Notes: generated by a model from the sequence alone, not told the origin. A stretch of 64,000 nucleotides of DNA from Monocercomonoides exilis (GCA_001643675.2 LSRY02000025.1:250001-314000), one strand, 5' to 3'; positions 31,757-45,177 are shown, numbered from the stretch's first letter. Numbers and translations: made by a program.

Positions 31757-33160
31757 TCAAATATTCACAAAATAATCAGAAATATTCAACGATAATTCAT
31801 TTCCCCAAATTGGTCTTTTCAAAACATCTAAAGTTTTATGAAAACTCTCAACGCAATCTTCATATCCTTCTTCTTCCATCTTTTCAAATATCTTCCTTTT
31901 GGAAGCCTTTTTTCTCTCTTTTCCAGCTTTGCGAAACGTCTTTTCTTTCAATCTTTTTGATACATTCAAAAAGAAATCCAAGCAACCACAAACAGTATAA
32001 CCTTTCAAAGTCGATCGTTTCATTTCGTCAATAAATAACTTTATGGTTTCTTCGTTCACAAATGCATCAATTTCCACATTTCTCTTTTTTGCTGCTTCTC
32101 TTATGGAATGAATGCATTTAGTATGAATTTCATTGTGATTATCTCTTGATGCTTGAAACATCTGAACAATGCTTCCGATAAGTCCAATAAATTCCTCATT
32201 CCATGATCTGCATGAGTGAAAGAAATCAAAAAATACATAGATCCATCTCCTGATTATAGTCACTTCTATTCTTTCATTCTCTTCTTTTTTTCTTTTCCAA
32301 TCCACACATTTCATAAGCTCTTCCAATTCTCTTGTTGCTTCTCCGACAAAATGCAGCTCATTCACTATCACTTCTTCCAAGCTTTTGTCCCAATAAAATC
32401 GATTCATCAAAAATTGCAAAGCAGACTGATAGGCAAGTTGAGTGAGGTTGCGATGCTCCTGATGATATTTGATAATTTCTGTTATTTCCTTAAAATACAC
32501 ATCTTCATCTTCCTGATAAAAATAAGAAAAATATCAATAATATCAAAAACAAAATAGAAATGCTCAGACGTAATATTTATTAACGCTCAAAGCTAACAAA
32601 GCAATTTCCACCTCTTTTTGAGTTTCCTCATTTTCCTCCTTCTTCAACGCAGCTTTAAGAAGACAGGGCACACACGCACAAGGCAGTACTGAAATAGTTC
32701 TGTCTTTTAACAATGCATAACATTCACAGAGATCAACCAGGAACTTTTCGTTCATTTCTTCTTTTTTCTTTTCTTCTTCAATAATCATATCTCCCATTCT
32801 TTTGACCAATAATGACTCATCAAAAGAATATAACAAAAAGCATTTAAATTTCTTTATACAACACACTTGCTTCAATAGCATAGCTGCATTTTTAAATGAT
32901 AATTTCTTTTTTTCTATCATATCATCAATTTTATTGAACAGCTCTTTCGTGAAAACATGTCTGAATGCTTCCTTATTCATTTCCTTAATCAATGCATTTA
33001 ATTCTTCGATTTTGTGTTTCTTATCATCTTCATTGCAATGCTCCACCTCGAAAAATAATCCTTCAAAAAATAAATCAATAAATAATGCAAACAAACAAGA
33101 ATTCAATTGACTCGACAGCTGCACACTAATGACCTTTTTGGAATTTTCTGTTTTCTGCAT
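31757..33160 (-). CDS. Family member B of the three-exon paralogue group
   Basis: On the minus strand the exons are 33160-33127, 33060-32570 and 32512-31757, giving 426 residues. The first intron is phase 1 (GTGTGCAG...TTTTGAAG) and the second phase 0 (GTCTGAG...TTATCAG). Recognisable family blocks are FFEVEHCNEDDKKHKIEELN, LVDLCECYALL, CVPCLLKAALKKEENEE, KYHQEHRNLTQLAYQSALQF, ATRELEELMKCVDWKRKKEE and the terminal DYFVNI. The second-exon Cys pairs are conserved with the other copies. The first donor has an alternative four codons upstream, but only the chosen one keeps the frame. Probably a soluble helical protein of unknown function. Confidence 0.8.
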
Positions 33161-35792
33161 TTTCAAAAATATATTGCATTCGGAAAATAATGATATTTTA
33201 ATCATTAATTTTGGATTTTCATAAGTTTGGACAGATGAAATATAAGAAAAATTGAATCTCTAAATTGTCATATAAATGTGTGTGATCACACCCTCATTAT
33301 TTGCATTAGTATTTTTGATTTGTTATTTTGAAAAGAGATAACGCTAAATATTCTTGGGATCGTTGTTATGGAATTAATGATCGAAAAGAGTTATTTGAGC
33401 GGAAAATTTCATTAATAAAACGATATTAAGATGAATGAAATTTTCCAATTGAATAAGAAATATCATTTTTTGTGGTGGAAACAGACAACGGAGGGATGAA
33501 TCGATTTTGTAATTCTTCAAACAAAATTTTGCAATTAGATGACCAAAGAAACGCAAAATTTTATTTTTTAATATGCAAATATCAGCATGCATGTATTTCA
33601 TATTTCTCTATATATTGTGAAGGTATTTCTATCTGAAACCTTTTCAAAGAATAGAACTTGAGGTATTGTTGAAATGACCAATCTCCTCATTTCAGAACAA
33701 GACGATGAGAATAGAGCTGATAGTATCACCTAAATTGGAGTGAGCAGTTTTTATTTTTGTCACCTCACCCTCGTCTTTGGACAATATCGTCAAAGCATTA
33801 TTCACTGGAACAGAGGATGAGGTTGTAATGTGCAGAATATCTTCATATAGAATTTATTCGATATTTTTGATTCCCTGAAGATCTTCTTCTTCATCTTTAA
33901 CTTCTTGTTCTTCGAATAACTTCCAAATCAATCATTCTGGCACATTTCACAAAAAAATTGAGCACTTTCAGAGCAAACAGCAGATTTAACAGAAGGAAAT
34001 AGCTTTGCAACGTTAAAGAAACAAAAGAAAATAAAAAAGAAAAATACAAAGAAGAAGAAGAAGAAGAAAGCAATCATTCCTAAAAAAACAACGCTTTCAA
34101 GCGTCCAGTTCTGAAGCAATCCACAGCATTTTCAGAGGAAAACAGCACTTTTCAAGGAAGCAATTGGAGATGTTTGCAATCCGGAAAAACTCTAGACTTG
34201 GTGGGTTTTTTGTTTTTGACGTGACACATTTTGCGAGCGAATTGCACTTTAACATGTCAAAAGAATAAGGACAGACACAAAACTGACTGAAGAAATGCTA
34301 TTTGTGTTTTTACAGCTCTTTCTTCAGAAATGTTGGGATCAATTCAAAAAGAGCTGAAAGAAAAGTTTTCTGATGCTGTTTTGATTTTGTCGTTGAATGT
34401 GATTTTAACTGGGGTACAGGAAGGATATTGCGGAGATATTTCAAGGTGTGGATGAAAATGGAGGGAGATAATAAATAAAAGGAAGAAGAAAAAGTGAATA
34501 TTATTGAAATGTTTTTCATTTTTAATTCACTTATTTTTTCTATTCTTTTTTTCTTTCTTATTAAAATCGATATTTATTCAATTTTTTAATTCATCAATTT
34601 CTGTTTTCCGGTTTTCATGTTCCTTATTAGCTTCAATATTATTATTACGATTTAATTTATATATCTTCTCAGCTTTTCCTAATTCTGAGCGTTCCATGAA
34701 GTTATCCACAGGCCATCTTTCTCTTTCACATTTCGCTTATCAAAAACGAAAATTTGAAAATGCCAGAAACTTCGAAGAAAACGTTGGAATCGAAGGATCC
34801 GTTTCCTCCTTCTCCTTCTCCTTCTCCTTCTTCTCCTTCTCCTTTTCCTCTTTCTCCTTCTCCTTCTTCTCCTTCTCCTTTTCCTCTTTCTCCTTCTTCT
34901 CCTTCTCCTCTTCTTCTTCCACTGATTCATCAAATTTTTGTATTCCATCATCATCAATTTCTCATATTCTTCTTTTCAAATTCAACAGAGTGAAGTCAGA
35001 GAAATTGTTTTGTTGATTTAGCAGCTGCTGATGGTATTTTCTGACTTCGTCCCAATAACGATTTCGCTTTTGTTATCCTTCAACTAAATCGTTTTCTCAT
35101 TCAAAGAGAACACAAACTGTTATATTTTGATACGTTTCACAAGATCATTCAGATGAGCTTTTTTTCAGAATTACACGATGTTTGCAGAATGACATTTGTT
35201 GATATTCTTCTCCAACAAGATTCCTCCATTTCCATTGCCTTCTTTGCATTATCTGCAAGTGCAAGAGACAGGAAAAAAAGGAAGAAGCAAGAAAAACGAA
35301 AAGCATTCATATCTCATTAATTTCATTCAGTCTGTTCATTTTCATCTTCTATTTCAACTTTTTCGTTTCATTCTACCTCATTTTCACGCTTTTACTCACA
35401 TATTCATGCATTATCTATCTTCATTTCAATGATTGTGATCTTTCTTTTCCTCTTCATTCTATTTCGACAAGGAAGGCAACATGTTACTCTTATTAATTGG
35501 ATTTCTGTCTCTTTCAGACAATGAATGGGATGAAAGTGAAGGGCAATGAAACAAAAAATTGGATGAACAACAAAAAAAAGATTTCTGTTTAAAAGAGAAA
35601 GAAGAAAGTTAAAGAAAGAGTGAGAGAGAATTCATTTATGATTGAATTACTTTATTAGAGAATTTGATGAAAAAGAAAATAAAAATAAAAATAAAATAAA
35701 AATTTTTCTATTATTTTCTTTATCATTTAGTGAAATGAATAAAAATGAAAAAGATAGTTTTTGTGTTACAGAATAAAAAACATCTCATTTCC
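33161..35792. other. AT-rich interval with a possible exon and a CTTCTC repeat
   Basis: Most of this 2.6 kb shows no gene. At 34315-34456 an open stretch (ALSSEMLGSIQKELKEKFSD...) follows a good-looking acceptor (TTTTTACAG), a possible orphan or decayed exon. At about 34798-34920 a CTCCTT/CTTCTC repeat reads as Glu/Lys on the minus strand (ending ETDPSIPTFSSKF) and Pro/Ser on the plus strand. Neither can be assigned to a gene. Confidence 0.4.
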
Positions 35793-37238
35793 TCAAGCGT
35801 TCACAAAATAATCAGAAATATCCGACGAAATTGAATAATAATATTTTTGTTGAAGAAAATCAATTATTTCTTTAAAACTTGCAATGGCATCTTCATATCC
35901 TTCTTCTTCCATCTTTTTAAACACTTTTCTTTTCGCTTCCTTTCTTTCCTCTTCTTTCTTTTCATCTTCCTTCTCTTCTTTCAATCTTTTTGAAAGTTTC
36001 AAAAAGAAATTCAAACAATTCCACATAATATCTTCATCCAAAGTGAATTGCTTCATTTCCTCAAAAAAGAGATCGACAATACCTTCCTTCACCAAAGCAT
36101 CAATTTCCACAGCTGTGTTTTTCGCTGCTCTTCCAAATGTTATGAGGCATTCATCGCGAAGGTCTGGGTAATTATCCTTTGCTGCTAGAAATAATTTCAA
36201 GATGCCCCCTAAAAGCCCAACAAGTTCTGCGTTCCACAATTTGAACGAATCAAAATATTCCTCCAATGTGTTGATCCATCTCCAGATTATAAGCACTTCT
36301 TTCGATTCTTTTCCTCTTCTTTCCTCTTCTTTCTTTCTCTTCCAATCAACACATCTTGTCAGCTCTTCAAGTTCTCTTGCTGCTTCTCTTCCAAAATGCA
36401 GTTCATTCGCAATAACTTCTTCCATGTTTCCGTCAATGTTCATTCGGAAAATCAAAAACTGCCAAGCAGACTGATAGGCAAGCTGTGTCAAATTGTGATG
36501 CTCTTGATGATATTTGATGATTTCTTTGAGTTCACTCAAATACAGTTTTTGCCTCAAAAACTTATTAGAAATAAGAAAAATTAGAAAAATAAGAAAAACA
36601 TGCAAAAATATAAAAAAGGAAATAGAAATACTCAAACTTTATATACGCAAATGTAACGTAATGCTAATAAAGCCATTTCCACTTCCTTCTGAGCCTCATC
36701 GTTTTCCTCCTTCTTCAACGCAGCTTTCAGAAGACGAGGCACACAAATAGAAAGCATTTCCGAAGTGAAGTTGTAACTGAGAAAAAAATAGCATTCGCAA
36801 AGGTCAACAAGAAGATTATCATTCTTTTCCTCTTTTTTCCCATTTTTATCAATTATCATCTTTTCAAATCTTCCGCTCAGCGAAGAAGCATCAAAGTGAA
36901 TGTTCCATACATTTTTCAATCCTTTCCAATATCCAATGTATTTCAACAATAGAATGGCATTCTCCAAAGCCAGTTTCTTTTCTTCAATCATTTCATGAAT
37001 TTTGTTGAATATTTGAACACCAAAAATAAGATTAGAGCCAAATTTATTCATTTCTTCAACTATTTCATTCATTTCTTCAATTTTCTGTTTCTGCTCAGCG
37101 TCGGTGCATTGTTCCAACTGTGAGAGTTTCTCTTTAATAATGTTCAAAAAAGAAAAAAATAAAAACAATAAACAATCATCTGTTCATTCAACCATTCATT
37201 TCTTATAATTTCTGGCATACCCAGAAACGTTTGTTCAT
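35793..37238 (-). CDS. Family member C of the three-exon paralogue group
   Basis: Minus-strand exons 37238-37229 (tentative 10-nt first exon), 37131-36638 and 36560-35793 give 423 residues. The second intron (77 bp, GTTTGAG...AATAAG, phase 0) is well supported because the frame stops two codons after the donor. Family blocks include KLSQLEQCTDAEQKQKIEEMN, LLVDLCECYFFL, CVPRLLKAALKKEEND, KYHQEHHNLTQLAYQSAWQF, AARELEELTRCVDWKRKKEE and DYFVNA. The third residue of the CVPC motif is kept, but its second Cys is Arg. The first exon rests only on phase agreement with the other copies. Confidence 0.78.
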
Positions 37239-37784
37239 CTGAATGTCTCTGTGAAATCACAAAATAAACCCAAAACAATTATTAAATTCATTTTCGAAAT
37301 ATTCGTGTTTTGTTCAAATAAAAAGAATTAAAAACGCAAAGTCAAATATCTAATAAAATGCAGGATTCGAAACATCTTTTTCCATCAATGATTTTTGCCT
37401 CAAAACAAGCAAATCTTTGAAGCAAAATGATCTATTTTAAGTAAAGAAATAAGGGTTCACAACCCATAATTTTATAAGAAAAGATTTTTGATTGATGATT
37501 TGCTGCAGCCAGAGCATGCTTGAGCTGCTTAGGTTTACTTCCATAGATGCAACCATGCAAGTTATAGCACTGCAGAAGGGCAATAATTTTGCATGCAGAT
37601 GGAGGAGTGAGTGGCTGTTTGCATCGATTGTTTGCGAAAAGTGAATTGATGGAGAAAAATTGCATGAAATACGAACATGGCTATATATCGCAAAATACAT
37701 GATGCAACATCTGCTGCAATATTTTGAAAGAGAAAAACTCAAGAAAGATACAAAATGAGCGAGCAGAATATTAGAAAGATTGAA

Positions 37785-38110
37785 TTGAACCGCTTGTTCA
37801 TTTCAGGGAAGTGGAGTGTACTTGGCATATCATTTGAGCAGGATTTGTTTAGCATGGTTTTGTTTGGAGGTTGGCTTTGCGGAAAAGGAAAGGGAATTTA
37901 GTGGTTGGACAATGGAGGAAGCGAGTTGAACAAAACATCCAACAGGCCTTAACAACAAACGCATTGCCATTTACGCGAAACCCTTTGGAAAGTCATCATC
38001 AAAGACATGACGTTGAATTGGATTTTGAAAAGGAGATAATTTGGAGAATATGTGTTTTCATTTGGAATCATGGCCAACTTCACAATGGATTCTCTGCTAT
38101 CGATGATGTT
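37785..38110 (+). repeat. Dispersed repeat, inverted partner of 46586-46955
   Basis: This stretch is homologous, with moderate divergence, to the reverse complement of the right flank of DIRS copy 2. Shared words include ACTTGGCATATC, GAGGAAG and CACAATGGATTCTCTGCT. A 109-codon frame starts here at 37871 (ALRKRKGNLVVGQWRKR), but the relative does not keep it open, so coding is doubtful. It looks like a decayed gene family. Confidence 0.5.
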
Positions 38111-38199
38111 CTGTTCCATCCATTTATTGTCCAGTTGAATGCTTTTTTTAATGTAGCAAGAGGCAATCTTAGAGAACAAGAAAGCCAGCTGGATCGATA

Positions 38200-39557
38200 A
38201 TTTTTTATTTATTGGAGATGGGAAAATAATTCGAGACCAAAAAGATGGTTTGATTTTTTTTTTTTTTTGCATTCATGTTTCTTTTAAGGTGTTCTTTCAA
38301 TGAATACAAATTGATCATGCACAGAAATACCACAAAGAGAGAGAAGCCATTTTATCCTTTTTGAAAAGAGCCAGAAGTTTTGAGATTATTCTTGTTTGGA
38401 TAGCATTCAACGATGGCATTCATGACTTCTGCCATCTGTTTTGTATGAACCATAGCCTGACAGTGCTTGACGTGAGCGTGAAAGAGAGAAAAAGCAGTTT
38501 ATTTGGCTTATTTGTTGAGAGTGTTTGACAGAAGCGACTCTTTCATCAGAGCAGATGGGCTGGCTGGACATTCACTTTCAGTTTTTTTGTGATTTGTCAT
38601 AACTTTTTGTCATTTCAGAAAACTGTTTGATAGAAACATCCAACTGGAAGATTTTTTTTGCAAGACTCGCAATTTTGATGAAATAAACAGAATTGGAATA
38701 AGATGTGAAAAGGATTTTAGAAACTTTAAATTGGAATCAAAAATTGGAGGATTTCCAAAAGGAGAAGTGAAAAAGGAGAGAAGATGCAGCAATGGACTGA
38801 AAAATAAGGAAAAATGATTGTGGAAAAGAAAAGTTACATTGAGGGGAAATGGAGGAAATAATAACAAAAAGAGAAGAAATAGTGAGAACCAAACAATTCT
38901 GGAGAGAGAGAGAGAGAGTCATTCCATTGGAGAAAGGAAGGAAGGAAGGAAGGAAGGAAGATAGATAGATAAACGAAGACTTGCTGTTGGAGAAGAACAA
39001 CTGAAAGAGAGAAAAGGAGAAGAAGGATTGAGACACTCTTTGTTGGATGGCTGGTTCGCTCGACCTTCATGTGAATGGAATGTTTCATCTATTATTCCAG
39101 GTAAAGCAACAGATTGGAGTATATCATCTGTCATTGTCCACTCCAATGGTGCAAATGGAAATATTTTTTTTGGAAGAAAAGAAAGATTCAGCATTATTGT
39201 TGTTGAAGGGAGAACGAAAGGGAACTCAACAATTTCAGCTGATGCAAATGAACTCAAAAGCGGGTGAGAAGACAAAGCGATAAAAAAAGTGAATAAAAAT
39301 AACATGTTCAGCTGAATCGACAGGAAAACGTTGCGAAAACTCATCAGTCGAAGATTTTACATGCATCAGCATCATTCCATCTGATAGCGCGCCAGTTGCG
39401 ACAGAAACATTTCAATGGTCAATGATCGTTTCATGTCATGCACAATATGTTTTATATACAGCGTTGTTAATTTTGGTGATTTTTGTTTTGCCGAATATTC
39501 TACTGGAAATACTGCAGACTTCTTCTCATATGGCTCAACTTCATCACAAGCCACTCC

Positions 39558-39593
<36 letters not shown>

Positions 39594-40420
39594 ATTCACA
39601 ATATCTGCTCGTCTTCTTCATCATATTTTATTGCTGACAGCCGTATTTGGCAATCTTCTTCTGCATCGTCTTCGTCTTCTTCCTTCTTTGGTATTCGAAA
39701 TGAGCGAATATTGAGTGAATGTGATTAAAATCCATTCTTTTTGAGCATTGCTCGAAAAGATATTGCTTTTGGAGATTCTTTTTTTGGAAAATGTTAATAA
39801 CCTTTTACCCAACACAGATGAATGAAACAAGTAGAAGATGGCAAAAGATTAAAAAGGTTACACATGGAAGACTAGGAAATCAGCTAAACCGAAAAGAGAG
39901 ACAAGTCTCTTTCACAGAAATGGATTTGGCACTTTCTTTTCATTGAGTGTTTTTTTGGAGAATTATTATCTTGTTCTGATGGAATAACCATTTGATTCAC
40001 AATTCAATTTGTTGGAAATTTGAAACAGATGGCAGACATTGAATATCAGAAGACATTTGTTTCTTCAAAATCTTCTTCATCATCTTCATTGGCAATTCAA
40101 TCAACTCTCTCACTCACTGATTTATCCTTCAACATTTCATCCATCTGTCAGTTCTGCTGCTGATTTTTCTTCAATGTTTATCTCTCTTGAAGCTCATCTC
40201 TTTCGACAAAAATCATCATTGTTCTTCTTCTTCATCACCATTTTTTTAAAAACGCATTTTGTTTCAAATTCTTCTTGAATAGCCATCAACAAACATGAAA
40301 CGCTCCACAACTGATATTTCTTCGTTCTTCTTGTTCTTCTATCATCATCAACATTATCTTTGAAAAAAGCATGAGAGTTTCAAACAGAATTTCTTTTTCT
40401 TCTTCTTCTCCTTCTTCTTC
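38200..40420. other. Repeat-rich interval with decayed coding traces
   Basis: It contains GGAA and GA microsatellites (about 38937-38960, 39560-39590). A possible spliced frame runs from about 39047, through an intron beginning GTGAGAAG near 39263, to a hydrophobic segment (YVLYTALLILVIFVLPNIL) near 39450. A part around 39440-39530 resembles 51390-51450. A complete gene could not be built. Confidence 0.35.
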
Positions 40421-40712
40421 TCCTCTTTCCAGTTGCACCTTCCCCATGAATAGGCGTTCTGCACGCAACTTTGATCACATCTTTGAAGAGATGCTTATCT
40501 CTCTCATTGTCTTTATGAGTAAGCACCCAGGCAGACCTCTCTTCAACATCGATGAATGGACACTGGTTGCAAAATGTGTCAAAGGAAAGCAAAAAATCCA
40601 TTGGAATCAGCTGGGCTGTATTTCACAGCAGACAAATGTGAACAGCCGGTTGATGTTTTGTGATCAGCTGAAGAGAGTTGGATTCTTCGTATGTTTGAGA
40701 GAGAAACCATTC
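40421..40712 (+). pseudogene. MNRRSARNFDHIFEEM... repeat-family copy cut by DIRS copy 2
   Basis: This is the near-identical partner of 10829-11122. Its frame is open (MNRRSARNFDHIFEEM, HPGRPLFNIDEW, LVAKCVKGKQKIHWNQLGC, RVGFFVCLREKPF) until the element's terminal repeat begins at 40713, adding 25 element-derived codons before a stop. The 3' part of the gene is not found beyond the element: the right flank belongs to a different repeat family. The protein family is unknown. Confidence 0.6.
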
Positions 40713-41456
40713 TTGATAGAACGCAGTGAGCAGGATTTGCTCCGAAATAATGAGTTTGATCTTAAATTATGGGTGGTTTAAGTGAAAAACTTCGCCCTCC
40801 CCAATGACGTGGAAAAAAGGGCGAGATGAAAAAACAAAACAATAACATTAAAAAAAAAATAATGCATTGTCCGCTCCACTTCACCACCTACTTCGCCTTT
40901 TGCCATGGTCTCGAAGACCAGAGGGCAGGGGGCATACCCCTCGGAGCTCCCTCCTGCAGGCTGTGCAGGGATCCGGTGAGGCGAAAGTTAAAAACGGAGC
41001 AGAAAGAAAAACCACTCTCGTTTTCACGAGGCGTGGAAAAGAAAACTGCGTGCACTCTGCTCTGCCTCCCGCTCTTCTACTGATCCAGCAGAGCAAATCC
41101 GCTCGCCACACGCTGTATGGACCAGTCTGACTCTTCTCTTTGCACTTCCTTGCCATGAATTAAAGGAGTAAGGTTCTTCTTAACGGTTTCACTAACTTTC
41201 CTGTTTATCAATACAGGTTATGGATGCACTTGATATCTCTGGACGGTTTCTATCTTTCTATCTCCCCTGCTATCTCGCCACTTTTTTCTCGTCCTATTCT
41301 TCACCACATGTTTCTCTCTCGTTCTCTCACCCAGCCGCTCTGAGTCTCTCCATCCGCGTTAGTATTATTTCGGAGCAAATCCTGCTCACTGCGTTCTATC
41401 AATTCGCAATAGAGCGAATATACGAACGCAAGGAGCAGGTTTGCTCCTCAATAATG
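40713..41456 (+). repeat. Left inverted terminal repeat of DIRS copy 2
   Basis: Homologous to the reverse complement of 45815-46578. The inner end includes a 7-bp stem hairpin (AGGAGCA/TGCTCCT, 41431-41448) also kept in DIRS copy 1. Short open frames inside it are not coherent. Confidence 0.85.
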
Positions 41457-41649
41457 AGTTTTGAAATCCCTCGTTCTCTTCTCTCCTCTGATCTTAAACC
41501 CTCATGCCTAGCACCTTGCCGTGCGGCGGATGAACAGAGGGACTGCGGATGAAGGTGCGGCCTCTATCCCTACTCCCTCCCCCTCTTGCGCTGTTTTCGG
41601 GGGGTTCTCGATCGGGTCTTCTGTACTTGAGCGGGCATGACAATTTGTC

Positions 41650-42230
41650 CTATGCTTCTCTCTCCGCGTTTCCCCCGATCGGTTTCGAGCTTCTTCTGCA
41701 AGGCAGTTTGTCTCTTCTCGGTTTATCCCCCACATAGGTCATTAGGAATATTTCTATGTCTTTCCCATCAATCTTAGTCTCTCTAAATAGATAAATAGAA
41801 TCCAGCACTTTTCGAACTGTCTGATTAATCACTCCACTTGAGAGGTTCGTATTCGTTAGTGTTTCAATGAACTCCGCCATAATCCACTTTGCATCTTTGT
41901 TTGTGAGGGGGTCAGTGTCATCCATGCTCTCTCTATCTAGGAACTGCTTGAATCTTCGCAGCGCTCTCCTCGTATCTCTTTCGCTCTTTTGATTTCTAAG
42001 TATTGCTGCTGCTATCTCTTTTGCTCCAACGTGTTCTCCCCATGTTAAGAAGAGGTCTCTCCCCTGAATATTCTCTTCTCCAGTATAACGCTTATAACCT
42101 CTCCTGGGGGTAGTTTCCAGCCTTGCCTTCTCATCTTGGTTCCCGGAATCATGCACTCCTGAAAGGTCCCCAGGGTCCTTATCAAATGCCCAGGCTGCAG
42201 TAGCGGAGTCCAGGTCTGCCCCTGCCAAGC
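41650..42230 (-). pseudogene. DIRS copy 2 tyrosine recombinase, catalytic core deleted
   Basis: The core-binding part is present (RRALRRFKQFLDRESMDDTD, NTNLSSGVINQTVRKVLDSI). After DIEIFLMTYVGDKPRRDK the sequence departs from copy 1 and ends. All catalytic signatures present in copy 1 (RPAE, YSIRHT, WAPG...YY) are absent, a loss of about 1 kb. The frame overlaps the RNase H frame by one position, as in other DIRS elements, and stays open upstream to 42852. Without the core it cannot recombine. Confidence 0.75.
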
Positions 42231-44243
42231 TGGCAGAATCAGAATCGTCAGTTCCCTCCGAGCTTCCTTCTCCTTCTCTTTCAGGGTCTGTCCAATATTT
42301 CTCAGGAACGGATGGACAAGCACTATGTCGTCTTCTGGTGTTCCTCTCTCTCTCTTCCTTTTCAGAGAGAATAGTCTCCAAGTACTTCCGCAGGACACTG
42401 GCGCAATCGGTTCTGAAATTATATCTAGTGTTCTCGGTGCGATTGTCTGAAATATCTCTGCGACTTTCTCCCCCCTCAGTGCATAGTCCGGCTTTCTCGC
42501 CATCCGGCTGAGTGCATCTGCCTCCGTGTTCTGCTCTCCCGGGAGATGTTCCGTTTGTATCGTAATGTCCAGGCTGTTCAGTTTCTTCAACAATTCTCTC
42601 AGTGTTGGAATGTGCGATGGCGCTCCCTTCTTCTTCTGTATTGTCCATCTCGTGGACATATTGTCTGTCTTCAGACGAATCTGGTCTATCTTTTGTTGTT
42701 GCAGCCACGCTCCCTTTCTCTCTAGTGTCCTCAACACTGCTCTGAACTCCTTCTCGTTGGTTGCTAACGCACTCTCCCGGGGTGTCCAACTTCCGTAAAC
42801 AAATATTCTCTCCTTTTTGTTCTCCCTCGGGATTGTTAATACTGCACCCCAACCCAGCTCTGACGAATCCGTTGTTAGATCTGCTGATCTGATCCTTCTC
42901 TTCAGACTCCTAGGCCTGTTCTCTTTCAGGGTTTTCCTCCAGTGTGTTAATTCTTCCAGTATCATTGGGCTGACTGTCACCGTTCCCTTCCAGCCTCCGC
43001 AGGCTATTGCCTGCCTCAGCACGTATTGCATGCGCTTCATCCACAAGCTCGCTAGTGGGTGTTGTAACCTCACAAAATTCAGTCTCCCGAGGAGTGCTGC
43101 AAGATCTTTTGTCCTTTGTCTCTTCCTTTCCTTTGCATATCCAATCCAGGTTTGCACATCCTCCATCAGCAGCTCTCTCTTCCTCTCCTGGAGTGTCACT
43201 TCCATCTTCTCTGAGTTCCATATCCATCCCAGAAACTCTACACTCCTTGTGGGTTACAAGTTCAATTTCTCTTCTGAATGCGTCCATCCCAGACTCCTCA
43301 GGAACTGGGCTATCTCCTGTGAGATCAATCTCAATGCATCCCTGTCTGGGTGTATAAGGAGAATGTCGTCCAGATATATTACTAGCTGCACTTTCCACTT
43401 TTCTCTGATATATGACTCCGCCCGTCTCATTATTTTCGTGAAAACTCTGGGCGCGTCCTTTGCCCCAAATGGCATCCCATTGTTAGCATAGCATTGACTT
43501 TGAAAGCTGAAGCACAGATAGGGACTGAATTGCTCGTCCACTTTGACATGTTGGTATACACTCGATATGTCCCGAGTGGTCATCCAGTCGTTCTTCTCCA
43601 GGAGTTCCACCACTATCTCCTGGGAATCCATCTTGAAGTGTTTTCCCTGCACTTCCTCGTTTAGCGCCCTGCAATCTAGTATCTTTCTCCACTTTCCGTT
43701 CTTCTTTATCACCATGAATGTCGGATTGAACCACTTCACCTCCGACTCCTGTATGGGCTTCACCACTCCGTCCTTCAATTCCTCCTCCAAGAGGGATAAA
43801 TAATTGTTCGTCATCTCCGTTTTCCCTCGAAACTCTTGTCTGTGTTTTATCTCCTCGAGTGAGATTGGGGACTGGGGACTTTTCCATCGAGCTCTTATTC
43901 CACGGCTCACTTGTTTGTCTCCCCCAATCTTCTTCCACTTGCTCAGCCTGTTCATTAATCTCCCCGGAAGTGGTTCCTTCGGTGGTCCACTCTCCATACT
44001 CCTCCTCACTTCTGGGATCCTGCGGACATAATGGATCTGTGTATTCCATTCTCCTTCGAGAGAATCGAATATAGCAGTCCTCGAGCTCCCCTCCCGTGCA
44101 CTCCCAATTGGGTGCTCGATAACAATCCCAGAAGCTCTCAAGACTCTCTTCTCTTCCTCCTTCTCGGATTTCTGCTCGTTCTTCTGTTTTGTCTTGCGGG
44201 GATCTACGGAGTCTTTTTCTGTGTTCTCTTTCCGAATTTTCAT
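42045..44243 (-). CDS. DIRS copy 2 reverse transcriptase - RNase H, split by one in-frame TAA
   Basis: Almost identical to the copy 1 protein from GVLRASG onward (RVLRASG here). It has the same RT motifs (NNGMPFGAKDAPRVF, YLDD) and RNase H residues (TTDSSELGWG, KTDNMST, EADALSR). The same TAA after EEKLNL (43254-43256) is present. The first 30 residues differ sharply (MKIRKENTEKDSVDPRKTKQ), as does everything further upstream, so near-identity begins abruptly near 44150. Upstream of 44243 the RT frame is not open to gag, another sign of decay. Confidence 0.85.
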
Positions 44244-44496
44244 CTAGTGATCTTCCGATGTTTCTTGTTCTATCGTCTTCTCACCATCTAGTGCAACAAT
44301 CGCATTTCTGATATTCTCACGATATTACTCGGACTCTGTCTTTTTATCCATCTCTCGATTGAATGGGATTCCTTGCCGCATTGTCACTCCCTCGGGATTC
44401 GATAGCATTCCGTTTATCTCTGTCTCGCTGTAAAGCGCGACTCTCTCTTCTTTCTCTGTCTCACAACACAATGCGGCTTAATTCCCCCTCGCTTCT

Positions 44497-45177
44497 TCAA
44501 GGCCCATTGGCACGATCCCGTAGCTGTTCCAGTTGTTGATCCTCCCTGTATCCTCGGGGGAGCTGGGAGAAGGGGAACTGTGATCGAGGCCACTCTCCCA
44601 GCTGATGCTGGTGCATACTGTGTGGTAGGGCTTGTGTTGACCTTATTCTTTCTTTGAAATTCGTGAAGCTCCCATCGAAGCCACGCTTTTGGAGCTGTCT
44701 GAAAACGAAGCCTTGAGCGTTCCTGCCTATTCTGTTCCTCCATGCGCGTCCACTCCTGGCTGGGACAAGGCTGAAGGCTGTGGGAGAAGCGGGGGATGCT
44801 CCGTTCCCTGGAACATCCCACTCTGGACGAAAAAAGCTTGTGCTCTCCACCAACCTCCTCAGGCTCTCTGGGACGTCCTTGGACGTTCCCCCTTCAAGGA
44901 AGCACTTCACATTCTCCCAGTTTGACTGGGGTATAACTTTTAGAAGATTAATCCGGCTGATACAGTCTGCAATCAGGGCATATGAACAAAAGAGTCCCCT
45001 CAATCGCTCCTTCTCTTCTTCCTCTAAATGTGTCTTCCTCAATTCTCTTGTTGTAAGGGCGGCGATCACCTTGGCAGCTTCAAACCCCGATTTGAGAGCG
45101 GGTTGGAGCAATTCAATGACTCGAACAGCTTCTGGTGAGTCCTTCCTTCCTTTAGCCATAACCCCCGTCACGGCCAA
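44497..45177 (-). pseudogene. DIRS copy 2 gag-like ORF1, N-terminus decayed
   Basis: The frame covers the C-terminal two thirds of gag (EKERLRGLFCSYALIADCIS, LLKVIPQS, FLEGGTSKDVPESLRRLVES). It is about 55 percent identical to copy 1 by eye, far below the RT region. The N-terminal part at 45200-45765 is recognisable only in pieces and in different frames, so the gene is broken. The initiating Met of the family would have been near 45740. Confidence 0.65.

Noticed and set aside
34740-34922. A Glu/Lys-rich minus-strand gene at the CTTCTC repeat
   Set aside because: No start or upstream exon could be supported, and the repeat is open in several frames on both strands.
37320-37390. A tRNA-like B-box (GTTTCGAATCC on the minus strand)
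   Set aside because: There is no matching A-box, acceptor stem or cloverleaf around it. No tRNA or rRNA gene was found anywhere in the window.
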